NCBI RefSeq assembly: GCF_000214175.1
Contig: NC_015564.1
Span: 1,674,001 to 1,738,000 of the forward strand
DNA: 64,000 nt
Source of the DNA: Hoyosella subflava DQS3-9A1
GTDB taxonomy: Bacteria > Actinomycetota > Actinomycetes > Mycobacteriales > Mycobacteriaceae
Direction: 5' to 3'
A program made the position numbers and the translations under genes. The notes beneath the pieces are model-generated. The model saw only the letters and a list, made by a program, of their open reading frames with translations. It did not search any database and was not told the DNA's origin. Of the stretch, positions 19,156-26,839 are shown in pieces (within the stretch, counting starts at the first letter, position 1; the number at the start of each line of letters is the position of its first letter).

Positions 19156-20047
19156 ACTTGTGGACGCGCTAGGTGGCGTGGTCGTCATCGACAAACCAGG
19201 CGGTCTCACCAGTCATGACGTCGTTGGCCGGTGCCGGCGAATCTTCAAGACCCGCAAAATCGGCCATGCTGGCACTCTCGACCCGATGGCGACCGGTGTG
19301 CTCGTTCTGGGCGTCAACCGCGCGACGAAACTGCTCGGACTGTTGAGCTTGAGCACGAAATCGTACGATGCAACCATTCGCCTTGGTGCGTCTACGAGTA
19401 CCGATGATGCCGAAGGCGACGTGACAAGCTCCGCAGACGCGAGCCTGATCACTGCCAACGAATATGGCCCCACTGTCGAGGCGTTGACGGGAACGATCAA
19501 GCAGGTGCCGTCCGCGGTGAGCGCGATCAAAGTGGCGGGCAGGCGCGCCTATGACATCGTTCGATCCGGTGAGGAAGTTGAATTGGCGGCCCGCGAGGTC
19601 ATCGTCAGCCGGTTTGCCGTCCATGGAGAGCATCGCGACGGTGGCTACCTGGACCTCGACGTGACGGTGGACTGCTCGAGCGGAACGTACATCCGCGCGC
19701 TTGCGCGTGATCTCGGTGCCGCCCTGGGAGTCGGCGGGCACCTCACGCGACTGCGACGCACGAACGTGGGTGACTTGTCGCTAACGGATGCTCTCACTCT
19801 CGACGAACTCGCAGAGGTCCCAAAATTAAGCCTGTCGCTTGATGAGGCGGCATCCCGATTGTTCCCGGTGCGCCTGATCTCAGACAGTGAAGCCGGTGTG
19901 CTGCGTCATGGACGGTGGCTAGAGCCGACCGGAATAGGTGGTGTCTACGCTGCGGTTGCTGAGTCAGGACAGGCGATCGCGCTGCTCGAGGAACGCGGAC
20001 GCCGTGCGAGCCCGGTTTTTGTGATCCGGCCGTCGGGCCTGGCCTGA
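19148..20047 (+). CDS. truB: tRNA pseudouridine-55 synthase
   Basis: 299 aa. Converts U55 of tRNAs to pseudouridine. GGLTSHDVVGRCRRIF and the catalytic segment HAGTLDPMATGVLVLG (Asp nucleophile at about residue 42) are diagnostic; KTYDATIRLG is represented by KSYDATIRLGAST, and the C-terminal PUA-like part is recognisable (LFPVRLISDSEA). Overlaps pptT at its start. The convergent sirR-type gene ends seven bases after its stop. Confidence 0.95.
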   Translation: MSELVDALGGVVVIDKPGGLTSHDVVGRCRRIFKTRKIGHAGTLDPMATGVLVLGVNRATKLLGLLSLSTKSYDATIRLGASTSTDDAEGDVTSSADASLITANEYGPTVEALTGTIKQVPSAVSAIKVAGRRAYDIVRSGEEVELAAREVIVSRFAVHGEHRDGGYLDLDVTVDCSSGTYIRALARDLGAALGVGGHLTRLRRTNVGDLSLTDALTLDELAEVPKLSLSLDEAASRLFPVRLISDSEAGVLRHGRWLEPTGIGGVYAAVAESGQAIALLEERGRRASPVFVIRPSGLA

Positions 20048-20054
20048 GACGGCA

Positions 20055-20843
20055 CTAGGTACTTGCTGCCTCAGACTTCTGTGATTCTGAGCGTCGCTTG
20101 ATGGTCAGCCAGATTGCGTTGGTAGCGAGGCTCCCGAGTTCGAGTGTGGTGTCGGCGCGGTCGATTCGGACAGCGACGGTCCCCGCGTAGTCTCGCCGCT
20201 CGACGATTTCGATGTGACTGTCCAGGTTGATGCCGACTGAATCGAAGTAGCGGAGCATCTGTGGGTCGTCATCGGAGATGCGTGCGACCCGTCCGCTTTC
20301 GCCGTTGTCGTAGTCACTCAGCGGGCGCGCGTCGGGTGCCGGGACGGACCCGTCTGCAGTGGGGATGGGGTCTCCGTGCGGATCGCGCTTCGGGTGCCCC
20401 AGTTTTGCGTCGATCCTTGCGATGAGGCGTTCGGAGACGGCATGTTCGAGTACTTCAGCTTCGTCGTGCACTTCATCCCAGCTGTAGCCGAGTTCCCGGA
20501 CGAGATAGGTTTCGATCAGCCGGTGGCGCCGAACCATGGATAATGCGGCGGCCTTGCCTTCTTCGGTGAGTGCGATCGAACCATACCGAGCGTGGTCCAC
20601 GAGGCCCTGCTCACCGAGCTTTTTGATCGCTTCGGAGACAGTCGATGCGGAAACTCCGATCTTCTCCGCGAGCATCTTGGTGCTGACTCGCTCGTCGGAC
20701 CACTCGCAGAACGACCAAATTGTCTTGAGGTAGTCCTGCGCGACAGGGGTGAGCGGTGGCAGCGCTGATGACGCAGCGCCATCCGTCGCGACCGGCTTCG
20801 CGATCTGCGTTCTGTCATGGGGCACGCTTTCGAGCTTAGGCAA
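20055..20843 (-). CDS. sirR: DtxR-family metal-dependent repressor (SirR/MntR type)
   Basis: 262 aa. Winged-helix DNA-binding domain at residues ~30-95 (VSTKMLAEKIGVSASTVSEAIKKL), metal-binding dimerisation domain (HDEAEVLEHAVSERLIARID, with the family His/Glu/Asp set), then an SH3-like C-terminal domain (~190-250). Close to Rv2788 (SirR), which in mycobacteria is regarded as the Mn-responsive regulator. It lies 39 bases behind a Mn/Zn ABC transporter operon on the same strand, so it most likely is the last gene of that operon and controls it. The extra N-terminal ~28 residues may be over-extended. Confidence 0.9.
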   Translation of the reverse strand: MPKLESVPHDRTQIAKPVATDGAASSALPPLTPVAQDYLKTIWSFCEWSDERVSTKMLAEKIGVSASTVSEAIKKLGEQGLVDHARYGSIALTEEGKAAALSMVRRHRLIETYLVRELGYSWDEVHDEAEVLEHAVSERLIARIDAKLGHPKRDPHGDPIPTADGSVPAPDARPLSDYDNGESGRVARISDDDPQMLRYFDSVGINLDSHIEIVERRDYAGTVAVRIDRADTTLELGSLATNAIWLTIKRRSESQKSEAAST

Positions 20844-20882
20844 TCCAACTCACCGCGTCATACTCTGGCCGGGCACGTCGGT

Positions 20883-21806
20883 TCAGCTCTCCGCTCCCGC
20901 GCGCCCCGTCGCGTTGGTCGCGGGCGCGAGATCGCGAGGAGTGTTCGGCGCCGGCGCGGTGCGCCGATGGGTGACAAGGCCAGTGACGAGCCCCTGGCTG
21001 GGGCTGAACAGGTACGCGAGGGCGAATGCAGTGGACTGCGCCAGGACGATCATCCCGCCCGTGGACGCGTCGTAGTAGTAGGAGGAGTAGATCCCTGCGA
21101 AGGAACACACCACAGCGATGACCGGGGCGAGAACAAGCATCCTGTTGAATCGGCTGGTGAGCAAGTAGGCGGTAGCACCTGGCGTGATGAGTAGCGCCAC
21201 CACGAGGATGACACCGACGGCTTGCAGCGCCACGACGATCGTGACCGCGAGCAAGCCGAGGAGAAGTGCACCCAGCTTGCCGGCCGAGATCCCGATCGCC
21301 TGCGCATGGGTCTTGTCAAACGCATAAAGCGTGAGGTCACGCCGCTTCGCTATCAGCACGATTGCGGCGAGTGCACCGAGGATGACTACTTGCCACAGAT
21401 CAGCGGAGGGAATTCCCAGCAGGTTACCGAACAGGATGTGCATCAGGTCGACCTGCGCAGGGTTGCGCGAGATCAGTACCAGTCCTAGCGCAAACAGCGC
21501 GGTGAAGACGATCCCCATCGCGGCATCCTCTTTTACCCTGCTTGTTCGGCGTATGGTGCCGATCATGGCGACTGCGGCCAGAGCGAACGCAAGCGCTCCG
21601 AGCGCAAAGGGAGCACCGAAAAGATACGCGAGCGCAACGCCGGGAAGAACCGCATGGGAGATTGCGTCACCCATCAGCGACCACCCAATGAGGATCAGCC
21701 AGCAGCTGAGCAGTGCGCACACTATTGAGGCGACCGTGGCGACGATCACGGCGCGCCGCATGAACTCGAAGTTCAAGGGGTCGAGGATCAGGTCCAGCAA
21801 GGCCAT
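20883..21806 (-). CDS. mntB: Mn/Zn ABC transporter permease
   Basis: 307 aa, about 8-9 transmembrane helices, ABC-3 family (ZnuB/MntB/TroC). Characteristic segments: GWSLMGDAISHAVLPGVALAY near residue 45 (the conserved GDAxSHAxLPG motif) and LLITPGATAYLLTSRF. Forms the membrane channel of a metal importer with the ATPase and binding protein encoded just upstream (two-base gap). Product enters the cell membrane; the C-terminal tail is Ala/Pro-rich. Gene symbol by context; Mn versus Zn specificity is not certain. Confidence 0.9.
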   Translation of the reverse strand: MALLDLILDPLNFEFMRRAVIVATVASIVCALLSCWLILIGWSLMGDAISHAVLPGVALAYLFGAPFALGALAFALAAVAMIGTIRRTSRVKEDAAMGIVFTALFALGLVLISRNPAQVDLMHILFGNLLGIPSADLWQVVILGALAAIVLIAKRRDLTLYAFDKTHAQAIGISAGKLGALLLGLLAVTIVVALQAVGVILVVALLITPGATAYLLTSRFNRMLVLAPVIAVVCSFAGIYSSYYYDASTGGMIVLAQSTAFALAYLFSPSQGLVTGLVTHRRTAPAPNTPRDLAPATNATGRAGAES

Positions 21807-21808
21807 TG

Positions 21809-22618
21809 TCAGCCTGCCAGCGGTGCGTGGACGAACGTTGCGCCACCTGTCGTGGCGCCATGACGGGCCGCGAACGGATTGGCGCCGAAAGCGAGGGCAA
21901 GGTTGTCCGGCTTCAGCACTTCCGCAGGCGTGCCGTGCAGGAGAACCGTCTTGTTGATGAGCGCAGCCGCGTCGCAGAGACCGGGCAGCGAATGGAGATC
22001 GTGCGTGGAAACAAGGATCGTCTTTCCCTCGGCTGCCAGCCTGCGCAACAGGAAGGAGATCGTGGCCTCGCTGGTTTTGTCGACTCCGGTGAACGGCTCG
22101 TCGAGCAGCACAATGGCGGCTCCTTGTGCCAGTGCGCGGGCAACGAAGACGCGTTTACGCTGCCCGCCTGATAGCTGCCCGATCTGCCGATCGGCAAAGT
22201 CGGCCATCCCAACCTTCTCAAGCGCGTCGCTTACAGCAGTGCGGTCCTTGCGGCGAGGGGTGCGGAGCCAATTCAATGACCCGTAGCGGCCCATCATCAC
22301 CACCTCGCGGACACTGAGGGGGAACGACCAGTCGACATCTTCACTTTGCGGGACGTAACTGATCAGGCTGCGGCGCCGCGCGATCGCGGCGCTGCCGCCG
22401 TTGATCAGAACAGTTCCGCTATTTGGGCGCAGAATGCCCATGATCGACTTGAAGAGCGTCGATTTGCCGGATCCGTTGGTGCCGATCAGCCCGTATACCT
22501 GCCCCCACGGCACCGTCAGCGACACTGAGCGCAGGGCGACGAGCGAACGATAGGCGACCGTCAGATCACGGACCTCAATGGCGGGTGAGGGGGGTGTCTG
22601 TGCATGCTGGGAGGTCAT
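21809..22618 (-). CDS. mntA: Mn/Zn ABC transporter ATP-binding protein
   Basis: 269 aa. Walker A GTNGSGKSTLFK (~residue 45), Q-loop SYVPQSEDVDW, ABC signature LSGGQRKRVFVARALAQ (~residue 145), Walker B IVLLDEPFTG and H-loop STHDLHSL are all intact. Energises metal uptake with the permease. The start overlaps the end of the binding-protein gene by four bases, supporting a single operon. Confidence 0.92.
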   Translation of the reverse strand: MTSQHAQTPPSPAIEVRDLTVAYRSLVALRSVSLTVPWGQVYGLIGTNGSGKSTLFKSIMGILRPNSGTVLINGGSAAIARRRSLISYVPQSEDVDWSFPLSVREVVMMGRYGSLNWLRTPRRKDRTAVSDALEKVGMADFADRQIGQLSGGQRKRVFVARALAQGAAIVLLDEPFTGVDKTSEATISFLLRRLAAEGKTILVSTHDLHSLPGLCDAAALINKTVLLHGTPAEVLKPDNLALAFGANPFAARHGATTGGATFVHAPLAG

Positions 22619-23559
22619 GATCCTGTTAGTCCTTCCACGATCACATCGGCACTGTGACGAAGCAGGTCGAGATAGGTGGGGACCGGCCCGTCCGGTCCAG
22701 ATAGCGAGTCGACGTACAGCACTCCGCCGAACTCCGCGCCGGTCTCGCGGGCGACCTGACGCTGCGCGCGATCGGAAACGGTCGACTCGCAGAACACCGC
22801 AGGTACGTTGTTTGAGCGGACGAAGTTCACGAGGTCTGCGACCTGCCGTGGGGTGCCTTCCTGCTCCTGGTTTACTGCCCAGAGATAGCCCTCCTGTAAG
22901 CCGGTGTCCCGCGTGAGGTAACTGAATGCGCCTTCACAGGTGACTAGCGCGCGCTGGCCCTCGGGCAGTTCTGCAAGCGCAGAGACGAGGTCATCGCCAA
23001 TGGCGGCGATCTCGGTCTTGTAGGACTCGGCGTTGCGGTAGAAATCTTCGCTGTTTGCGGGGTCGAGGTCCGCGAACGCGTGCGCGATGTTGTCCACGTA
23101 GACCTGCGCGTCTGTGGGTGACATCCAGGCGTGTGGATTGGCTTGTCCCTCGTATTCGCCGCCCCTGATCGCGATTGGCTCTATTCCCTCGGTGACGACT
23201 GCGTGGGGTGCCCGCACAGTCGTGACAAATCTCTCGAACCAGCTTTCGAGGCCAAGGCCGTTGTCGAGAATTAGCGCCGCGTTCTCGGCCGTGCGCATGT
23301 CCGACGGAGTCGGTTCGTAGCCGTGAATCTCCGCGCCGGGCTTGGTGATGGATTCCACGCGAAAGTGATCACCCGCCACATTCTGGCCCATGTCTGCAAG
23401 CACCGTGAACGTAGTCAGTACGAGCGGGCGCTCGTCGTCAGCGTCACTCGCTGCGGGTGCGCTGCATGCCACTACCGCTGCAATTCCCATCGTGGCTGTT
23501 GCCGCAATGAGTGTTCTCCAAAACCTGACTTTCGGGGAACGAAGCGGAAAGTTCGTCAT
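22615..23559 (-). CDS. mntC: Mn/Zn ABC transporter substrate-binding protein (TroA/PsaA family lipoprotein)
   Basis: 314 aa. N-terminal signal with lipobox-like VVACSAPAAS (~residues 28-37). Cluster A-I solute-binding fold: LVLTTFTVLADMGQNVAGD, EIHGYEPTPSDMRTAENA (first metal His), NPHAWMSPTDAQVYVDN (second His), and CEGAFSYLTRDTGLQ plus VFCESTVSDRAQRQVA (acidic ligands). It lacks the long His-rich loop of ZnuA, so Mn is favoured. First gene of the operon ending in the sirR-type regulator. Five bases upstream of the ATG there is a TAAATT -10-like element and no convincing ribosome site. Confidence 0.9.
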   Translation of the reverse strand: MTNFPLRSPKVRFWRTLIAATATMGIAAVVACSAPAASDADDERPLVLTTFTVLADMGQNVAGDHFRVESITKPGAEIHGYEPTPSDMRTAENAALILDNGLGLESWFERFVTTVRAPHAVVTEGIEPIAIRGGEYEGQANPHAWMSPTDAQVYVDNIAHAFADLDPANSEDFYRNAESYKTEIAAIGDDLVSALAELPEGQRALVTCEGAFSYLTRDTGLQEGYLWAVNQEQEGTPRQVADLVNFVRSNNVPAVFCESTVSDRAQRQVARETGAEFGGVLYVDSLSGPDGPVPTYLDLLRHSADVIVEGLTGS

Positions 23560-23564
23560 GCCGA

Positions 23565-23570
23565 AATTTA
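23565..23570 (-). promoter_or_regulatory. Putative -10 element of the metal-transport operon
   Basis: On the minus strand TATAAATT is followed by five bases and then the ATG of the binding-protein gene. TAAATT fits TAnnnT. This spacing suggests a leaderless or nearly leaderless transcript. No clear DtxR-type palindrome was found next to it. Confidence 0.35.
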
Positions 23571-23701
23571 TACTCCGTTGCCTCGCAGATGTCTAGGTTC
23601 TGGCTGCTTCACGCGTCGCGGCTCACTCCAGCCCTGAAGCTCAGACCCTGTGTGATGGACCGCGTGTGCTCGTGTGACTGTGCCGTCGTAGGCTTTTCAC
23701 C

Positions 23702-24697
23702 GTGCAGCAGAAGTGGTCTTCAGATGCTCAAGGCGGACAACGGTGGCGAGGCCTCGCTTCGATTCCGGCGGACTGGGGCCGATGTGTGCTCACAATCGGT
23801 GTCTTCGACGGGGTTCACAGGGGGCACGCCAGGCTAATCAAGAAGGCGGTCGAAGAGGCAAGGCGCCTTGGGGTCCCAAGCGTGCTGATGACGTTCGATC
23901 CCCACCCCTCCGAGGTCGTACGGCCAGGTTCACATCCGGCGCAACTCTCAACCCTGACGCGCCGTGCCGAACTGGTTGAAGAACTTGGCATCGACGTCTT
24001 TTGCGTGATGCCGTTCACCGTCGAACTGTCGCGTCTCTCCCCGGAAGCTTTCGTGCACGAGATTCTGGTGGAGCGGCTTCACGTCGCAGAAGTTGTCGTC
24101 GGCGACAACTTCACGTTCGGGCGCAAAGCAGCCGGGGACGTTGACACACTGCGGCTCCTTGGCAGCCGCTTCGGTTTCAACGTGCATGGTGTCGGCTTGC
24201 TTGCCGAACATGAGGTCACCTTCTCGTCCACGTATATTCGCGCGTGCGTCGACGCCGGGGACATGGACGCCGCCACGGAGGCTCTGGGCCGCCCGCACCG
24301 GATCGAAGGTGTCATCGTTCGTGGCGATGGCCGCGGAAAATCTCTCGGATACCCGACTGCCAATGTCGCACCGCCGATGTACACCGCGATCCCCGCGGAC
24401 GGTGTCTACGCGGGCTGGTTCACCGTGATAGGCCCAGGGGCGGTCAAAGGCACGATAGACCCAGGGGAGCGGTGCATGGCGGCGATATCTGTCGGGACGA
24501 ATCCCACGTTCTCAGGAACTGCGCGAACTGTGGAGGCCTACGTCCTAGGCGTCGATGCTGACCTATACGGTCAGCATGCGGCCGTCGACTTCGTCCAGCG
24601 GTTGCGGGGGATGCGGCGCTTCGGGTCTGTCGACGAACTCATTGCGGCGATGGGTGGCGATGTAGCGCAGACGCAGGAAGTTCTCAGGGCTGTCTGA
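23702..24697 (+). CDS. ribF: Bifunctional riboflavin kinase / FAD synthetase
   Basis: 331 aa. N-terminal adenylyltransferase domain (residues ~1-185): LTIGVFDGVHRGHARLI (HxGH nucleotide motif), TFDPHPSEVVRP, VVVGDNFTFGRKAAGD, SSTYIR. C-terminal flavokinase domain: IVRGDGRGKSLGYPTANV, ADGVYAGW, SVGTNPTF, VEAYVLGVDADLYGQ. Makes FMN and FAD from riboflavin. GTG start at 23702. The last 14 bases overlap the end of the convergent NYN gene. Confidence 0.94.
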   Translation: MQQKWSSDAQGGQRWRGLASIPADWGRCVLTIGVFDGVHRGHARLIKKAVEEARRLGVPSVLMTFDPHPSEVVRPGSHPAQLSTLTRRAELVEELGIDVFCVMPFTVELSRLSPEAFVHEILVERLHVAEVVVGDNFTFGRKAAGDVDTLRLLGSRFGFNVHGVGLLAEHEVTFSSTYIRACVDAGDMDAATEALGRPHRIEGVIVRGDGRGKSLGYPTANVAPPMYTAIPADGVYAGWFTVIGPGAVKGTIDPGERCMAAISVGTNPTFSGTARTVEAYVLGVDADLYGQHAAVDFVQRLRGMRRFGSVDELIAAMGGDVAQTQEVLRAV

Positions 24698-25883
24698 CCC
24701 GCATCTTCATCTCGGCGAGAAACCCGTCGCGCAAGGCGAACCTGGCCTCCTCCGTGACGAACTCGACGCTCATTGCGGCACACGCCAAGTGCAGGAGGTC
24801 CGAGTCCACTCGCTGGGGCACCTGCGGTGTACCCGCGAGGAACTGGACGATGCGTGCGCGCTGCTCCTTGGATGACGTATCCCACCAGCGCTGCGCGTAC
24901 CGCTCACCAATCCGGCGGGGTTCGCCCTGCGTGTCCACAACCAGCTGTGCGCCAACTCGGCTGAGTACGGATAGCGGGATCAGGTCCGTCTCTTTGACGG
25001 CGCGTTTCCTCGGAATAAACCGTGGCATCGCGACAGGCGAGGGAATTGGGCTGGACACCGCTTCTCCTGCTGGCTCAGAATCCTTGTCGGTGCCGGCTAG
25101 CTGCTGCGGCTTTGCTTCTGCTGCCGCGACCTGCACCTCAGCTGACTCCTCCGCGGGATCTGGCTCCGCTGTGCGTGCTGATACTGCGGGATGACCGGCA
25201 TCGCCCTTCACCCCTGGGGTGGCCTGCGCGGTCCGTGCATCGGTAGCAGCCGGTGGCGCCGCCTGAGCGTCGTCCGTGATGTGATGCTCACCGAGCGAGA
25301 AGTCGATAGCTGGACCCTCAGCGGGGCGTCCGCGGTACTGGAGATCAAGAAATATCTGCGGGTCGAGTGCGAGTACATGATCGGCTGCGCCCTTGAGCCT
25401 GCGCGATACGGTGTCCCCGCCATCGAGGTACCAGAGGCCGGTGCGAACCCCTTCACTCGCCGCCGCATCGAGCGCTGGAATCAGATCCGCATCACCGGCG
25501 AAAATGATGATTTCAGCCGCAGCCCCCTTTATTGCTGCAGTCACCACGTCCGCAACCAGTCGGGTATCGACGCCCTTCTGGCGAGGGAAGCCATCGACGA
25601 AATACAGAGTGCCGGTGCGTAAGCATGCGCCGGGAGTGTCGCGAATAAGCTGATGGTGCATAATCGGGGCCCCGTTGTCGGGTTCCGCGTCGTACCACAT
25701 CTGTCGCAAGACGCGTACCTCTGGATGATGCCGCTGGGCGAGTTCGCCGATCAGCCGAATCAGGGCGACCTGGTCGATCCCGAGTTGCTGACGATTCGCT
25801 TTTCCCGTCAACTCTTGCAGCGTGAGCCACAGGTATCCCGCGTCGATATACATAATCGCGTTATCGGGCCGGAACTGTGGCAT
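24684..25883 (-). CDS. NYN-domain (PIN-like) putative ribonuclease with extra C-terminal domain
   Basis: 399 aa. Residues ~1-175 form a NYN/LabA-type nuclease domain with the expected acidic residues: IMYIDAGYLWLTL (Asp), KGVDTRLVADVV (Asp), IIFAGDADLIPAL (two Asp). Residues ~180-285 are a low-complexity linker rich in Ala, Glu, Pro. The last ~115 residues (from PRFIPRKRAVKETDLIPL) form a conserved-looking helical domain that I do not recognise; it contains WWDTSSKEQRARIVQFLAG. NYN proteins usually cut or bind RNA; target unknown. Its 3' end overlaps ribF by 14 bases on the other strand. Confidence 0.8.
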   Translation of the reverse strand: MPQFRPDNAIMYIDAGYLWLTLQELTGKANRQQLGIDQVALIRLIGELAQRHHPEVRVLRQMWYDAEPDNGAPIMHHQLIRDTPGACLRTGTLYFVDGFPRQKGVDTRLVADVVTAAIKGAAAEIIIFAGDADLIPALDAAASEGVRTGLWYLDGGDTVSRRLKGAADHVLALDPQIFLDLQYRGRPAEGPAIDFSLGEHHITDDAQAAPPAATDARTAQATPGVKGDAGHPAVSARTAEPDPAEESAEVQVAAAEAKPQQLAGTDKDSEPAGEAVSSPIPSPVAMPRFIPRKRAVKETDLIPLSVLSRVGAQLVVDTQGEPRRIGERYAQRWWDTSSKEQRARIVQFLAGTPQVPQRVDSDLLHLACAAMSVEFVTEEARFALRDGFLAEMKMRVRQP

Positions 25884-26161
25884 GGGTGGGTCACCTAACT
25901 GAGTCGGTCGGATTCACAGTCCATCATCCACTCTCGCCACTTGGTGGGGGACCGGACTGACTCAATCTCTGATCAGCGGTGGTGGTGTGTAAGGGCGAAA
26001 TCCCTGGTTACGAGCCGACCGCTCTGTTCTGTTACGATTGATCGCTGGTACGGCTGCGGTTCGCGGTGGCTGTGCCGATGAACGTGCGCGGAAATGCTGT
26101 TAGACCGGCATTTCACTGCGGGTTCATAATCATCGCGCGGACGTGATTCAGGAGATTATCC

Positions 26162-26431
26162 GTGGCACTGGATACCCAGACGAAGAAGGACGTTCTCAAG
26201 GAGTATGGACTCCACGAGAGCGACACCGGATCCCCCGAGGCACAGGTCGCGCTTCTCACGAAGCGCATCATTGGCCTCACTGAGCACCTCAAAGAGCACA
26301 AGCACGATCACCACTCGCGTCGTGGCCTGCTGTTGCTCGTCGGTCGTCGCCGGCGGCTGCTCAAGTACTTGCAGCAGGTCGACATTCAGCGGTACCGCTC
26401 GCTGATCGAGCGTCTTGGCCTGCGCCGCTGA
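26162..26431 (+). CDS. rpsO: 30S ribosomal protein S15
   Basis: 89 aa, standard length. Binds 16S rRNA helix 22 early in 30S assembly. [19 protein letters not shown] and [19 protein letters not shown] are the family signatures. GTG start preceded by CAGGAG. The 278 bases between this gene and the divergent NYN gene should hold its promoter; a TACGAT -10-like box is present at 26033-26038 without a good -35. A strong hairpin follows 31 bases after the stop. Confidence 0.96.
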   Translation: MALDTQTKKDVLKEYGLHESDTGSPEAQVALLTKRIIGLTEHLKEHKHDHHSRRGLLLLVGRRRRLLKYLQQVDIQRYRSLIERLGLRR

Positions 26432-26462
26432 TCCGGTTTCTCTTTCATCCTTGACGGATGTG

Positions 26463-26504
26463 ACGGGCCCGGTCGCTGCCCGCTAGGGCGGTGACCGGGC
26501 CCGT
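26463..26504 (+). terminator. rpsO terminator hairpin
   Basis: ACGGGCCCGGTC (26463-26474) is perfectly complementary to GACCGGGCCCGT (26493-26504); the 18-base loop has a further short GCCC/GGGC stem. No T-run follows, so this is the GC-only type common in this group. Probably limits readthrough from rpsO to pnp. Confidence 0.7.
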
Positions 26505-26839
26505 TGATGTATTCGTCAGTCCGTGTGGCGTCTTGACCGTTATGTGTCGGCGTTGACTGGTAGTCTTCTGGAGGTTCATTCATGGAGTGAACGACGCTCT
26601 GCTGGGCAGAGTTGCCTCCTCGCGTCGGTCCTCGGTAGTGGCCGCCGGATGACGTCCTCCGGCCGCTTCGATCGAAGGCCGCGGTAGCGGAGGTGAGCTG
26701 CACGGACGCCCGTGCGCAGCACGTGGTCTGTGCTCTCTTGTCTGGCTGGGCGATGTGCGCGCTGTACTGGAACAGCTGCGCCAGAACCCAAATACCGCGC
26801 ATGCGGTACGGAAGAAAATTCGAGAGTGAGAAATACTGA
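26505..26839 (+). promoter_or_regulatory. Structured non-coding leader of pnp
   Basis: 335 bases without a credible gene. Four short perfect hairpins occur in order: CTCTGC/GCAGAG (26597-26611), GCACGG/CCGTGC (26700-26715), AGCAC/GTGCT (26718-26734) and TACCGC/GCGGTA (26793-26808), the last 31 bases before the pnp ATG. A TTGACT box is present near 26553 but no strong -10 at the right distance. A structured pnp leader is the known target of RNase III and PNPase autoregulation in E. coli and Streptomyces; here this is inference. Confidence 0.4.

Noticed and set aside
23560-23700. DtxR/MntR-type palindromic operator before the metal importer operon
   Set aside because: Searched by eye for a TTAGG-CCTAA-like or other long dyad; none convincing was seen.
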